This document shows positions 33,536 to 44,059 of a stretch of DNA of 64,000 bases, one piece after another. A program made the position numbers and the translations under genes. Under the pieces are notes generated by a model. That model was given only the letters and a program-made list of their open reading frames with translations, searched no databases and was not told the origin of the DNA. Each line of letters opens with the position of its first letter. Within the stretch, counting starts at the first letter, position 1. The DNA comes from Montifringilla adamsi (lineage: Eukaryota; Chordata; Aves; Passeriformes; Passeridae): contig JAGGNK010013559.1 of NCBI GenBank assembly GCA_017590115.1, forward strand, positions 1,864,305 through 1,928,304, given 5' to 3'.

Positions 33536-33612
33536 TATAAATAGGAGCCTCCCAGCTCCCAGTCTGTTACTTCCTTACCTCCGCCCGGGCAACCGAGCCG
33601 AGCGTTTTACCC
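33536..33612 (+). promoter_or_regulatory. Promoter-like TATA box with downstream exon/donor-like sequence
   Basis: TATAAATAG at 33536-33544 is a near-perfect TATA box. About 80 bases on, CpG-containing unique sequence ends in a good donor (cgggaaag|gtaaatgg). It sits inside KCNC4 intron 3 and could start a short non-coding or alternative transcript. This is inference only. Confidence 0.3.
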
Positions 33613-33697
33613 ACGGGAAAGGTAAATGGAGGCTCAGAAAGGATCTGTGAACTCCTGGGAAGAGGGTCACACTTCCTCCTGTGTGGGACAGGCAGGG

Positions 33698-33917
33698 GCA
33701 GGGGATGTGTCCTGGTGGCTGTGAAAAAATAATCACAGAGTCAGGGAAATGTTTGAGTAGGAAGGGACCTTAAATTCCATTCCATTCCAGCTCCTGCTGT
33801 GGCCAGGGACACCTTCCACCATCCCAGGTTGTTCCAAGCCCTGTCCAGCCTGGCCTTGGTCACTTCCAGGGATCCAGGGGCAGCCACAGCTGCTCTGGGC
33901 ACCCTGTGCCAGGGCCT
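33698..33917 (-). repeat. 220-bp local duplication, copy 2
   Basis: Same flank and CR1 junction as copy 1, so it arose by duplication and not by two independent insertions. Confidence 0.9.
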
Positions 33918-34345
33918 GCCCACCCTGCCAGGGAACAATTCCTTCCCAATATCCCACCTAACCCTGCCCTCTGGAAGTGGAAAGCCATTCCCCCTTCTCC
34001 AAAGTCCCTCTCCAGCTCTCCTGGAGCCCCTTTAGGCACTGGAAGAGGCTCTAAGATCTCCCCAGAACTTTCTCCTATACAGGTGAGCACCCCCAGCTCT
34101 CCCAGCCTGGCTCCAGAGCAGAGGAGCTCCTCCTGATGGAGCACAGGGCTGGGGCAGCTCTGCAGGTGGGGTCTCACCTGAGCAGGGCAGAAATCTTCCT
34201 CTGCCCTGCTGCCCAGGCTGGGGGATCACCTGGGTGGTTCTGGGGGGTTCTGGGTCAGAAACATGCCTGGGGAATGTTGAGCTGCTCATCCCCCAACACC
34301 CCCACATCCTCCCCCTCAGGGCTGCTGTCAGAGCGGAGCAGAGTC
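33730..34345 (-). mobile_element. CR1 fragment, ~600 bp
   Basis: Longer reverse copy with ccttcccaatatcccaccta and the gagcacccccagctctccca and tggggtctcacctgagcagg motifs. Confidence 0.88.
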
Positions 34346-35260
34346 AGCGTGGGACCTACCCAAACATTGTGCTGGCACAGCTGGCACAGCTGGCAGCCCC
34401 CACAGCAGCATTCAGGCTGCTTGAGGAGATGCTCACAGCGAGAGGGCAGGACTGGGTGAACTCCCCATGAGGTGAAATTTGGGGGTGATGGCTCTGGGAG
34501 CAGCACAGCAAACCTTGGGGTGTTTGGAGCTGAGTTGCGCCAGGCTGTGCCAAGCCTCCTGCCTTGCTCAGGGCAGCACTCTATGGAGGTTGGTGGCAGA
34601 TCTGCACCCAAAAATAGGCTTGAGGAAAGGATAGCACATCACTGAGGGGCCGTGAGGGTGAAAGCAGAACAGAGCTGGTACCCGTAAGCCAACACAGGAA
34701 AGATGTTTTGATGTTTTCTCATGGTGCCTTTGTCTGGGGGACAAAAAAAATAAAAATCTGGGCTGTTGTTATTTATTTTTAGTCGTGCTAATTTTTTTCC
34801 TAGGCTGGGAAGCTGCTTTCCAAGGCAGGTCCCTGGAGGCTGTGGGCAGCAGGTCTCGAGCTCACACACAAAATGGCTTTGAACAGGGAGGAGGAGATGG
34901 GAGTTAAAAGCCAAGTCGTGCCCCTGGTAAATCAATCGACCTGACGGGGAATGTTTCTAGCAGGACACAAACCCTGCCAAGAGCTTTTAGCTGCTTGCAG
35001 GAGTGACTGAACCAAGAGCTGGGGTATTTTTCAGCAGCTGCTGCATGTGTGGGCACTGCTGGTCCCCAAATTGCTGCAGGGGGATTGTTGGGTCCCCAAA
35101 CCCTTTTGTCTTTGGAGGTGGGGAGCTCTCCTGCCAGCTCAGGGAGGAGAGCTCCTGTAATCCCTGGGGGTTTTATGGGATGTGAGGTTTGAAAAGCCTC
35201 CGTGCCTGGGCATTGCTCACCCAGCCTGTGCAGTGATGCTCAGTGGAGACAAGACCTTTC

Positions 35261-35370
35261 TTTTGTGGGAAAGGAGGGGTTTTTGGAGCTGTGTTGGGTC
35301 TGCAGGGGAGGCAGCTGGGTCAAACTCATGAGCAGGAGCTGGGGATGAGGTTTGAAGCAGAATTCCATGG
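35261..35370 (+). repeat. 110-bp direct repeat, copy 1 (upstream of exon B)
   Basis: Begins ttttgtgggaaaggagg and ends aattccatgg. It aligns without gaps to 37062-37171 with about five mismatches. It does not look like CR1. Confidence 0.9.
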
Positions 35371-35966
35371 CTTATCAGGTGGATCAGGCGCTGTCTCCCT
35401 GCCTGACAGCCTCTTGCCTGGAAACTGGGCCCTGGCACATGGGGAGAGGCGGTGGGGTGACTCAGAGCTCCAATCAATGATAATTAATTCAATGATAACA
35501 AATGAGAGGGAGAGAGGGAGAAGAAAAAACACGGAGAGATTAATGCACCAGGCTTGGCTTTGGGACATCTGGTTTGGGGTTGGCTTGGGAAGTTTTGGGC
35601 AAGAGCAATTTTCTGGGAGGAGAGTGTTGAGAGGGATGTGGTGAGGGTGATGTTTTTCCCCATGCTTTTCATTTATACCCTCAAAATCACCCTGATTCCA
35701 TGCATGGTTTCTCATGGAGAATAATTTCCCAAGTCTCCATCTCTGCCACCATCCTGAGGCTGTTTTAAACCATTTTTTTCCTGACTTACAGATGCAAAAG
35801 CAACATTTTATCCCTCTGAAAAAGGCCACTTTACATTGTTTTCTGCATCCTCCTAAGTTGGGGTCCCCTGGAAGCTCAGTGTCCTTCTCCCTCTCCTATT
35901 TCCCCCTACATAGCCATGGGAGCAAATCTCTAATGCTGTGTTTAATGTTTATGTCTTTAATTGCAG

Positions 35967-36028
35967 ATTCCTGCCAGGACACCCTCGCTTCCAGTTACCC
36001 CCAGGGTGAGGTGGTCACCTTCTCCTGA
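35967..36028 (+). CDS. KCNC4: KCNC4 alternative terminal exon B (EVVTFS tail)
   Basis: Acceptor tgtctttaattgcag. Joined to exon 3 in the same phase it encodes DSCQDTLASSYPQGEVVTFS and TGA. It resembles the short alternative tail ending NYAQAEVLTLS seen in mammalian Kv3 transcripts (from memory). It lacks a PDZ motif. A 3' UTR with AATAAA at 36979 follows. The exon lies 12.5 kb from exon 3. Confidence 0.8.
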
Positions 36029-36057
36029 GCCCCAGCTGGACGCAGGCACTGCCCTGG

Positions 36058-36375
36058 CGAGGGATGCCTTCCCCAGGGGATGCCCTCCCCAGGGGATGCC
36101 TTCCCCAAGGTGAAGGAGGCTCTTCCTGGGGCCAGGGGATGCTCTTCCTAAGGCTAAAGGATGCATTCCCCCAGGGCTGCTCTCCCCAAAGCCCAGGGAT
36201 GCTTTCCCTCAGGCTGGGACATGCATTCCTCCAGGGATGCTCTCCCCAGGGCCAAGGGATGCTCTTCCCAAGGGAGATGCTCTCCCCAAGGCTGAGGGAT
36301 GTCCTCCCCAAGGCCCAGGGATGCTGTCCCCGAGGCTGGGACATGCATTCCTCCAGGGCTGCTCTTCCCAAGGAG
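36058..36375. repeat. Degenerate tandem repeat in the exon B 3' UTR
   Basis: Multiple imperfect units resembling ggatgctctccccaaggc, with longer 90-bp blocks recurring (ctgggacatgcattcctcca appears twice). Confidence 0.75.
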
Positions 36376-36978
36376 CTTTCTTTCCCCAAAGCTCCAGCTC
36401 CATCCCCGCGGGGTTGGCAGCTGGGTCCCCCGAGAGATGTCACTGAGCAGCAGGGCAGGGAGGGAGGTTGGGGACAGCCCCATTCCCCTTCCTGGTGCCA
36501 GCCCTGCCACAGCCACGCTGCCTCTGCACCCCCTGGGCTGCCCCCTCCCCTTGCCCACGCTTCTGGCTGCACCTCACCCTCCACCTCTGGAGATCCAGCT
36601 GCTCACCAGGACATCTCTGCCCGCGGCTGCGCCCATGCCCTGACCCCTCCATCGTCACACGGCCACTGGGAACCTCCTCCAGGCCCTGGAGGCTGCCAAA
36701 GGCTCCTCTCTGGGTGCCACTCCGGGTGCCAAAGGCTCCTCTCTGGGTGCCACCATCGCCCCCTCCCACGGGTGCTGAGCCCAGGGGCCCGGGGGCCCAG
36801 CAGGGGGGTTGGGGCAGGGATGGGCATGGGAAGCAATAGGAGACCGAGGTGTGGGGATCCCGGCTGGCCTGGAGGGGTCAGGGTCCTTCCAACGCTGTTC
36901 CATATCTCTGTGACCAAGGCAATACTACTCCTGTCTCCGTCTGTCCTGTTCGCATGCCTGTCCAACGTGTAGAGTTCC

Positions 36979-36984
36979 AATAAA
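36979..36984 (+). terminator. Poly(A) signal AATAAA (KCNC4 exon B transcript)
   Basis: Canonical hexamer (ttccaataaagtcatcc), 951 bases after the exon B stop. It marks the likely 3' end of the gene. Confidence 0.65.
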
Positions 36985-37061
36985 GTCATCCATGAGCTGA
37001 GTCAGCTCCCCTACCCCCCCTGCCTCCTTGCCTCCGGCTCTCCATGGAGAATGAGACCTTA

Positions 37062-37171
37062 TTTTGTGGGAAAGGAGGAGTTTCTGGAGCTGTGTTGGGT
37101 CTGCAGGGGAGGCAGCTGGGTCAAACTCATGAGCAGGAGCTGGGGGTGAGGTTTAAAGCAAAATTCCATGG
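37062..37171 (+). repeat. 110-bp direct repeat, copy 2 (downstream of the exon B poly(A) site)
   Basis: Second copy, 1801 bp from the first. Together they bracket exon B and its 3' UTR. Confidence 0.9.
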
Positions 37172-37264
37172 CCCCTCTTTCCCTGGAGTCCTGTTCCAGC
37201 CCCAGGTGTCCCTTGGAATGGGGATTTTGGCCACGGCATTGCCTGGATGTTGCCTGGATCACCT

Positions 37265-37832
37265 TGAGAGAGGTGATTCTTCCTCTCTACTCTGTTCTCA
37301 TGAGATCCCATCTGGAATGCTGCATCCAGCTCTGGTGCCCCCATCACTAAAAGGATGTGGAACTGTTGGAGTGGGCCCAGGAGAGCCCATGAACTTGGTA
37401 AAGGAACTGGAGCACCTCCCCTCTGGAGACAGGATGGGATTGTTGGGGCTGTTCAGCCTGGAGAAAAGAAGGTTGTGTGGAGACCTCAGAGCACCTTCCA
37501 GGACCTGAAAGGTCTACAGGGAAGATAGAGGATGACTGTTCATCAGGAACTGGAGTGACAGAACAAGGAGGAATGACTTAAAACAAAAAATGGGAAATTT
37601 AAGTTTGATTTTGGGAAGGAATTGTTCCCTGTGAGGGTGGGCAGGCCCTGGCACAGGGTGCCCAGAGCAGCTGGGGCTGCCCCTGGTTCCCTGGGAGTGT
37701 CCAAGGCCAGGCTGGATGGGGCTTGGGGCAAGCTGGAATAGTGGAAGGTGTCCCTGCCCATGGGGAGGATGGGACTGGATGAGCTCTGAGGTCCCTTTCC
37801 ACCCAAACCAGTCTGGGATTCTGGGACTCCAT
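37265..37832 (+). mobile_element. CR1 LINE fragment (forward), ~570 bp
   Basis: gttcagcctggagaaaagaa, gggaaggaattgttccctgt, gtccaaggccaggctggatg and a terminus with tgggattctgggactcc. Confidence 0.9.
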
Positions 37833-37899
37833 GTTGTGGCTGAGCTCCTTGTCATGGCTTGGAGCGGAGCCCACGCTGGAAAGCCCAGGGCAGAATCTT

Positions 37900-37992
37900 C
37901 CCTGTGATCTCCCTGTGACCTCCCCGTGACATCCTTGTGACCTTCCCATGACCTCCCTGTGACCTCCCCGTGACCTCCCCGTGACCTCCCTG
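37900..37992. repeat. 10-bp tandem repeat (tgacctcccc)
   Basis: About nine imperfect copies of gtgacctccc directly after a CR1 fragment. Confidence 0.85.
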
Positions 37993-38619
37993 GCCGGGGA
38001 AGTCCCTGCAGAGCTGCCCCCGGCTCTGCCCCCAGCCAGCAGGGAGGACACGCCAGCCCTGCTGGGGCACCCCTGGCTCTCAGAGGGGACACCAGGACGG
38101 GTTGAACGGGCTGGTCCTGCTGAGCTGTGGGGCCACCCTGACCCCATTCCTGACTCCAGGGTTCACCTTTCACACCCTTTTGGGGCTGTACCCTCCCAGA
38201 GCCCTTGGAGAACTGCAGGGACCTGGCACAACCCTGGCTGCTCGAATCACCACGGGCTGAGGGGGCTGCAGCTGACACCTCTGGGGAGCTTGGGGCTCCA
38301 CCTTTGACACCAACAGGAGGCCCTTTATTTGGGAGTGGTGGTGTGGGAAGAGGCTGGGGTGGGTAAAAGCAGCGAGGGAACTGAAAAGCAGCCCTGAAAG
38401 AAAACATTCCCAAATGTGAGCGATCAGTGGCAGGGGGCCAAAGAGCAATTACAGAGAGAAGAGAGAGGAGAGAGGAGACGAGAGCCTTTCTCCAGGAGCC
38501 TTCGCTTCCTGCTGCGGCTGCAGAGTCCTCGGGAGAGACCCATGGTGCTTCCAGCTGTGCCAGGCCCTGCTCCGTGGGCATGGATGGATCACAGGATCGA
38601 TGCTGGGTGCCAGGGTTGG

Positions 38620-38872
38620 CTGACAGGGGGTGTTGGTCAGGGTGTGCTGAGCCCTGCATCCCTGGGGTCCTGTCAGGGGTGTTGGTCAGGGTGTGCTGAG
38701 CCCTGCATCCCTGGGGTCCTGTCAGGGGTGTTGGTCAGGGTGTGCTGAGCCCTGCATCCCTGGGGTCCTGACAGGGGTGTTGGTCAGGGTGTGCTGAGCC
38801 CTGCATGCCCCAGGTCCTGTCAGGGGTGTTGGTCAGGGTGTGGTGAGCCCTGCATGCCCCGGGTCCTGACAG
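38620..38872. repeat. Minisatellite, five copies of a 50-bp unit
   Basis: The unit runs from gggtgttggtcagggtgtgc to tcctgtcagg. The first copies are nearly identical and the last two carry gcatgcccc variants. Confidence 0.95.
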
Positions 38873-41477
38873 GGACAGGGAGCACTTGGAACATCTCAGC
38901 AGAGCTCAGCACTTGCCCAGGGTACCCCCAGGTGACCTCGAGGGGACAGGAACAGCCCAGCCCTTTGGGAGGGGTGTGGGGACAGGGCAGTGGTGCTGTG
39001 AGTGGTTGGGACAGAAGTGGCAGGAGATGATCCCCAGCAGCAGCGGGAGGTCCCTGCCCCAGCCTGGACAAAGCCTCTTCCCATCACCATTCCAACTGCA
39101 ACCTGTTCCTCTCTGATCCCTGGGCAAAAAATTAGGGAGGAGGAGCAGATGGGTGACTCTGGGCAGGAATGTGTGAGCACAGATCCCCACAGACCCCTCT
39201 CCTTCTTCCTCCTGCTTTGGAAGAGAACAAAATCCCTCCATGCCTGACCCTGGAGCTGCAGGCTGGGAAATGTGGCCCCAGCCTAAATCTGGGAGCAGGG
39301 GATGGTGAATGGCCAAACCTCTCTGAAGCTGCACAAAGTGATGTGATCCATGAGCCAGGGAAGGTCCTTCAGCCCAGGACCCCGTGGGGGTGTGGGAATG
39401 CAGGAGGGGATGAAGCCCATCCCAAACTCCAACCAGTGCAGGGCTTGCTGGGCTCCACGGGCTGGGCTGGGGCTGCTGGGCAAGGCCGTGGGCAACCCAA
39501 CTTCCCAGCAGACCAGAGAATCACAGGAATGTTGTGGCAGGTGGGGAATGGAGCTGGGGGAGGCCGAACGTCAGGTGGGCCAAAACTCTCTTGGGGGAGC
39601 ACCAGGATCAGGTGTGGAAGAGCGTCTGGGTTTGGAAAGCCAGGCGTCTGCTAAGGAAGGCAGGAGCCTGCCCTGAAATAGAAAATGTAAACCCCCTCCC
39701 TCTGAATTGTTCTAGATTTTAGATTAAGGGGCTCTCAGGTAAAAAATATGGGAGCAGGAATAACAGTTCTTTACTAGGGCTTGCAATCTGGGACAGGAGC
39801 AACAGTTCCTGGAGGGAGCAGAAATGCCAAAGGGGAGCAGAAAGGTCGATTTATCAGAGGAGTCCAAACCTCTTCTGGACCCAGGCACCCTCCCCCTCAC
39901 TGGGCAGTGCTCCTGGCACTCCCACATCCCCACGGAGCAGATGATCCTCACCGGTGGGCAGTGCCAGGCATGCCCAGCCCGGGGCTGGCAGGGATTTTGT
40001 CAGTGCCACTGCTTGTTTGGAGCTGCAAGACTTGGATTGCAGCGCTTCTGGCACGACTCTGCTGCTGGCCCGGGTTCCTTGGCTCTCCATCCCTCTAGGT
40101 GTAAATCCAGCCAAGTGGGAGAAGGGAGACAAGGGATGAGGACAGAGCCTGGCACACCCTGACACCAGTCCCTTTCTCTTCCCAAATAAAAATCACCATT
40201 TCCCCCATCATCCCGGAGCATTTTTATTTCCTTTGCTTTATTTTTGAAGCCAAGGAGACACATGGAGCACCTGGGGACACAGGGCTGAGAGAGAGCAGGG
40301 CAGAAAGGCCCCATGGGGGGGACAGTGACAGCATCCCTGGCTCGGGCATGGGATTAACCAGCAGGTGCACTTAAAGGAATTTTAATCAACAAAAGATGGG
40401 ACTGTCAGTAAAAACAAGTGCGAGGCTCAGGGGCACCACGCCAAGGGATGAGAGCAGGGTTTTTAATCTAGGAAAGTACCTGCTGGGAGGGAACAGCCTG
40501 GATGTGGCTGGGGAAGGAGCTGCATGCAGCCAGGGAAAACCTGAGCTGAGAGAGGCTTTCCCCCGGAGCCAGGCTGCCCTGGGGGTGCTGTTGCAGTGGA
40601 GGTGGTGGGGAAAGGGGTGGGGTTGTTGGGATTCTCCACAGCTGGTTTGTGCCTCGGTTTCCCCACTCCTAAGCGGAGATGTTTGATCACTCCTTTCAGA
40701 CGTGGAGATTTGGTGGGGGGGATAAAGAGAGGCTGTTATCCCTCTTATGGGATGTGGGATAAGCCTGGAGCAAAGCCTGGGAGAAGGGCAGCAGGAGCTG
40801 AGCATCCAGCTGTCAGCAGGAGGGGCCAGTTCTGGGCAAGGATGGGTTTCCAGAGCTTCAGGAAGGGCCAGAGCATGGGGAGCACCCTGGATCCCCTTCA
40901 GGGGCAGGTGAATCCCTACATCCCTCCTCTCAAACTGCACTCCCTGCGGTGTAAGCCTGCCTTGGCCTCACACCCACTACCTCGGGGATGCTGCTGGGGG
41001 ATTTTGGGAGGGGGAGGTTCCCTGGAGCCAGGTGTGACTCCTCCTTCCCCCTGCATACCTGTGACAGATGAGGAGCTGATTCCCTGCTCTAATCCCAGCT
41101 CTGAGCTGAGGCTGCCTGTGCCTGCCACAGCCTGGGGGCAGGGGGCTGCAGGGGGTGGAACTGGGAGCACTGGGCGGGTTCTGAAGCCAGCCCAGAGCAG
41201 CTCCCCAGCCCACCAAGTCTCTGGTGCAGTTGATGTCACTGGCCACGGCCTTGGAGCGAGGATGGTGAAGGTAAGGGATGGGATTCAAGGGTCTGTCCTG
41301 TTCACTTTGGGATCAGTGGGATCCTATAAAACCCTTTTCCCCTGCAGAGCCCCAGCCTCATGTGCTGGATCTATCTTGGCATCAGGTGGGGCCCCCTCCC
41401 CCAGCTGTGATCACCAGGGGTGATCAGAGACCCCTGGGTCCAGGCTTAGTCCAGCTTCCTGGAACCTTTATTCATGT

Positions 41478-41945
41478 AACAGAATTATGGAATGGTTTGG
41501 GTTGGAAGAGACCTTAAAGCTCATCCAGTGCCAGCCCTGCCATGGCAGGGACATCTCCCACTGTCCCAGGCTGCTCCAAGCCCTGTCCAGCCTGGCCTTG
41601 GACACTGCCAGGGATCCAGGGGCAGCCACAGCTGCTCTGGGCACCCTGTGCCAGGGCCTCAGCACCCTCACAGGGAAAATTCCTTCCCAATATCCCATCT
41701 ATCCCTGCCCTCTAGCAGTGCAAGCCATTCCCCTTGTCTTGTTCTTCCAGGCCCTTGACCAAAATTCCTCTCCAGCTTCCCTGGAGCCCCGTTAGGCCCT
41801 GGAAGAGGCTCTGAGCTGTCCCTGGAGCCTTTCCAGGCTGAGCACCCCCAGCTCTCCCAGCCTGGCTCTGGATTAGAGGGGCTCAGAGCATCTTTGTGGC
41901 CTCCTCTGGACTCATCCAGCACCTCCAGCATCTCACCCCACGCTT
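41478..41945 (-). mobile_element. CR1 LINE fragment, ~470 bp
   Basis: ttatggaatggtttgggttg, gtccagcctggccttggaca, ccttcccaatatcccatcta, gagcacccccagctctccca. Confidence 0.92.
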
Positions 41946-44011
41946 CCCACCATCCCTATTTCCACCAGAGCCTCACCACACTTTAACCCACTGGGACCAG
42001 TTTAGTTCAGGGCCTCTCCCCAGTGGTGTTCCTGTGCCCAGTGAGCTCCTGGGCTCTGTCCCAGCACGGCTCTGCCTGGCAAACACTGCCATGCACCATG
42101 CCCAGGTGCTGAGCCAGCCGTGGGGCTGGGGGGATGAATTCCCTGATCCCAGCCTGATCCCACGGAGATCTACAGCGGCTGAACTCAGCAGTGTTCCCTG
42201 ACTGCAACATTCCTGCACGTCCCCTCCCCAGGGATCTCCAGGCTCCCAGCTCCAGTGCTGGAGGATTTCGGAGTGGAGGGGAAGGGCTGGGGGTGCTCAA
42301 TGTGCCCAGTTCCCACTCTTCTAACGAGATGCAGTCTCATAAATAACTCAAGCCCCAAACAGAGTTTCTTTATCATCAAGGAATGAACAAGACTTGCAGC
42401 CTGGTTTTGGCCAGGCCATGCCTGCCTTGCACAGATTTATTTTACTGCTCTGGCTACTCAGAGCCAATGGCCTTAATCCCATCCCTGCTGGAGGGAGATC
42501 TTAGAGCCCACAAAAACTGACCTAAGATGTTCTTTTTTTCCTCATCCCTGCTTTGCAGTACTGTAAGATGTGTTGAAAAGCCAGATAAGCTGGGGAGAGG
42601 CTTAGGAGGGCTGCCTGGGGTTCTGGGAATGGCTGAGCCCTGAAATGGTTTCTACTGGAAAACAGGCTCTTCCCACACTGAGCAGGGCAGGGGGGAATTT
42701 TCCACTGCAAAACCCCATTTATCACCCACCCTAAATCATCTGGCTGCGAGCTGGGGATGGCATTTTTCCTGCTTCCCTAGATCCTGGTAGAAAGGAAGGT
42801 TTAGAGCAGCATCCTGCTGCCTGTTTTCCCCACAGCTGGAAGAAAAACAAATGTAAAAATGCAGAGTTTCCCTAGCAAAATCAGTCCCAACTCTGCACCC
42901 AGCTGCTGGAGCTGCCACAAAGCCACTGGGATGTGGGTTCACACCTTGCCATGGGCTGCTGAGAGCCTTTTAATTAGGAGGCAGCACTAATCAGGCTAGG
43001 AGAGTTTCCTTGATGGAGTGTTGCAGGGCAATGCCTGATCCTGGCTCCTGGCACAGCTGGGAAACCTGAATTCACTCCCAGCTTGCAGTGAGCTCTTGAC
43101 CAAGAAGGCTTGTGCCTCAGTTTCCCCATCTGGGTTCTCTCCCGGGGAATGCTGAGCTGCTGGGAGAATGTCTTAAAAAAAAAATAAATTAAGGAGGTGT
43201 TTGTGCATTCTGCAAAAAGCAGCTCTGGGAGTCAGCTGAGGACAGTCCCAGCTAATTGGGAGGGGAGAGTTGGGTTTTATTTCCCTATTAGAGCCCTGGG
43301 AAGGCGGGACTGGTACAGGGCTGTGGGCACGGTGAGGGGCTGGCAGTGCCCACACCCCCGGGCTCCTTTTGCTGGACTCGACGTCTTTTTCTTGGAGAGA
43401 TGACAGGAGGGAGAAGGAAAAACACAGTGCCAGTGTGGCAGCAAGGTTACCCCTCCCTCAATTGTCCCCAACCCCCTTGGTGGGGACAGTTGGCTCCTTC
43501 CCAGCCCACGTCAGTGCCACAGAGAACACAGCGCTCCTCCCAGCCAGCTGGGGACCAGGGAAAACCTTGTTTTCCTGCTTTTACACCGGCAAAAGGGCAT
43601 CTTGGAGAGGTGCAACAAAGCCCCAAGGACCCGTCTGCTGCCTTCAGCGGCTCCTTCTCCATCCCTGGAGTGGGGATTTGCTCTTCCCCACCAAGCTGGT
43701 GCTCCTCGAGGGCTGAGACCCCACGGTTACCTCCCCCATCCCTTTTATTTTAGCTGATTCATGGAATTTCTGCTCTGGCAGCAGCGTGTTGCTTTAAGCT
43801 GTTTACTCGAGTTCAGGAGGCGACAGCTCACAGGGTATTTTTAGCTCTCCGGGTAGCGGAGCGGGATTAAAATGCAGTCAGTGTTACAGACGCTGGGGCT
43901 GAATCAGTATTCCTGCACAAGCCTCTCCGTGCCAGCGTTTTCCATTGAGTGTCTGAAAAACCCAAGTTTCCATGGAGACCCAGCTCCAGGGCAACCCGTT
44001 TTCCTTGCAAA

Positions 44012-44059
44012 AATAATGATAATAATAAAAAAAAAAAAAAAATTAAAAAAAAAAAAAAA
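44012..44059. repeat. A-rich tract
   Basis: AAT units lead into two runs of 14 or more A separated by TT. No target-site or element signature identifies a retroposed origin. Confidence 0.8.

Larger units (their letters stand above)
23507..35966 (+). other. KCNC4 intron 3 (splicing to exon A or exon B)
   Basis: The intron is 5.7 kb if exon A is used and 12.5 kb if exon B is used. It contains the 20-bp minisatellite, CR1 fragments, a CCTT tract with an assembly gap, a GGGAT tract, the duplicated CR1 pair and a promoter-like element at 33536. Most of the remaining sequence is unique. Confidence 0.8.
36029..37000 (+). other. KCNC4: 3' UTR of KCNC4 terminal exon B
   Basis: Sequence from the exon B stop to the AATAAA. 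The first ~330 bases are a degenerate 25-30-bp tandem repeat (ggatgctctcccca-like). The rest is C-rich unique sequence with a small internal duplication at 36698-36752. Confidence 0.6.

Noticed and set aside
44012..44059. A-rich tract as the tail of a processed pseudogene or SINE
   Set aside because: No gene-like or SINE-like body precedes it and no flanking duplication was seen.
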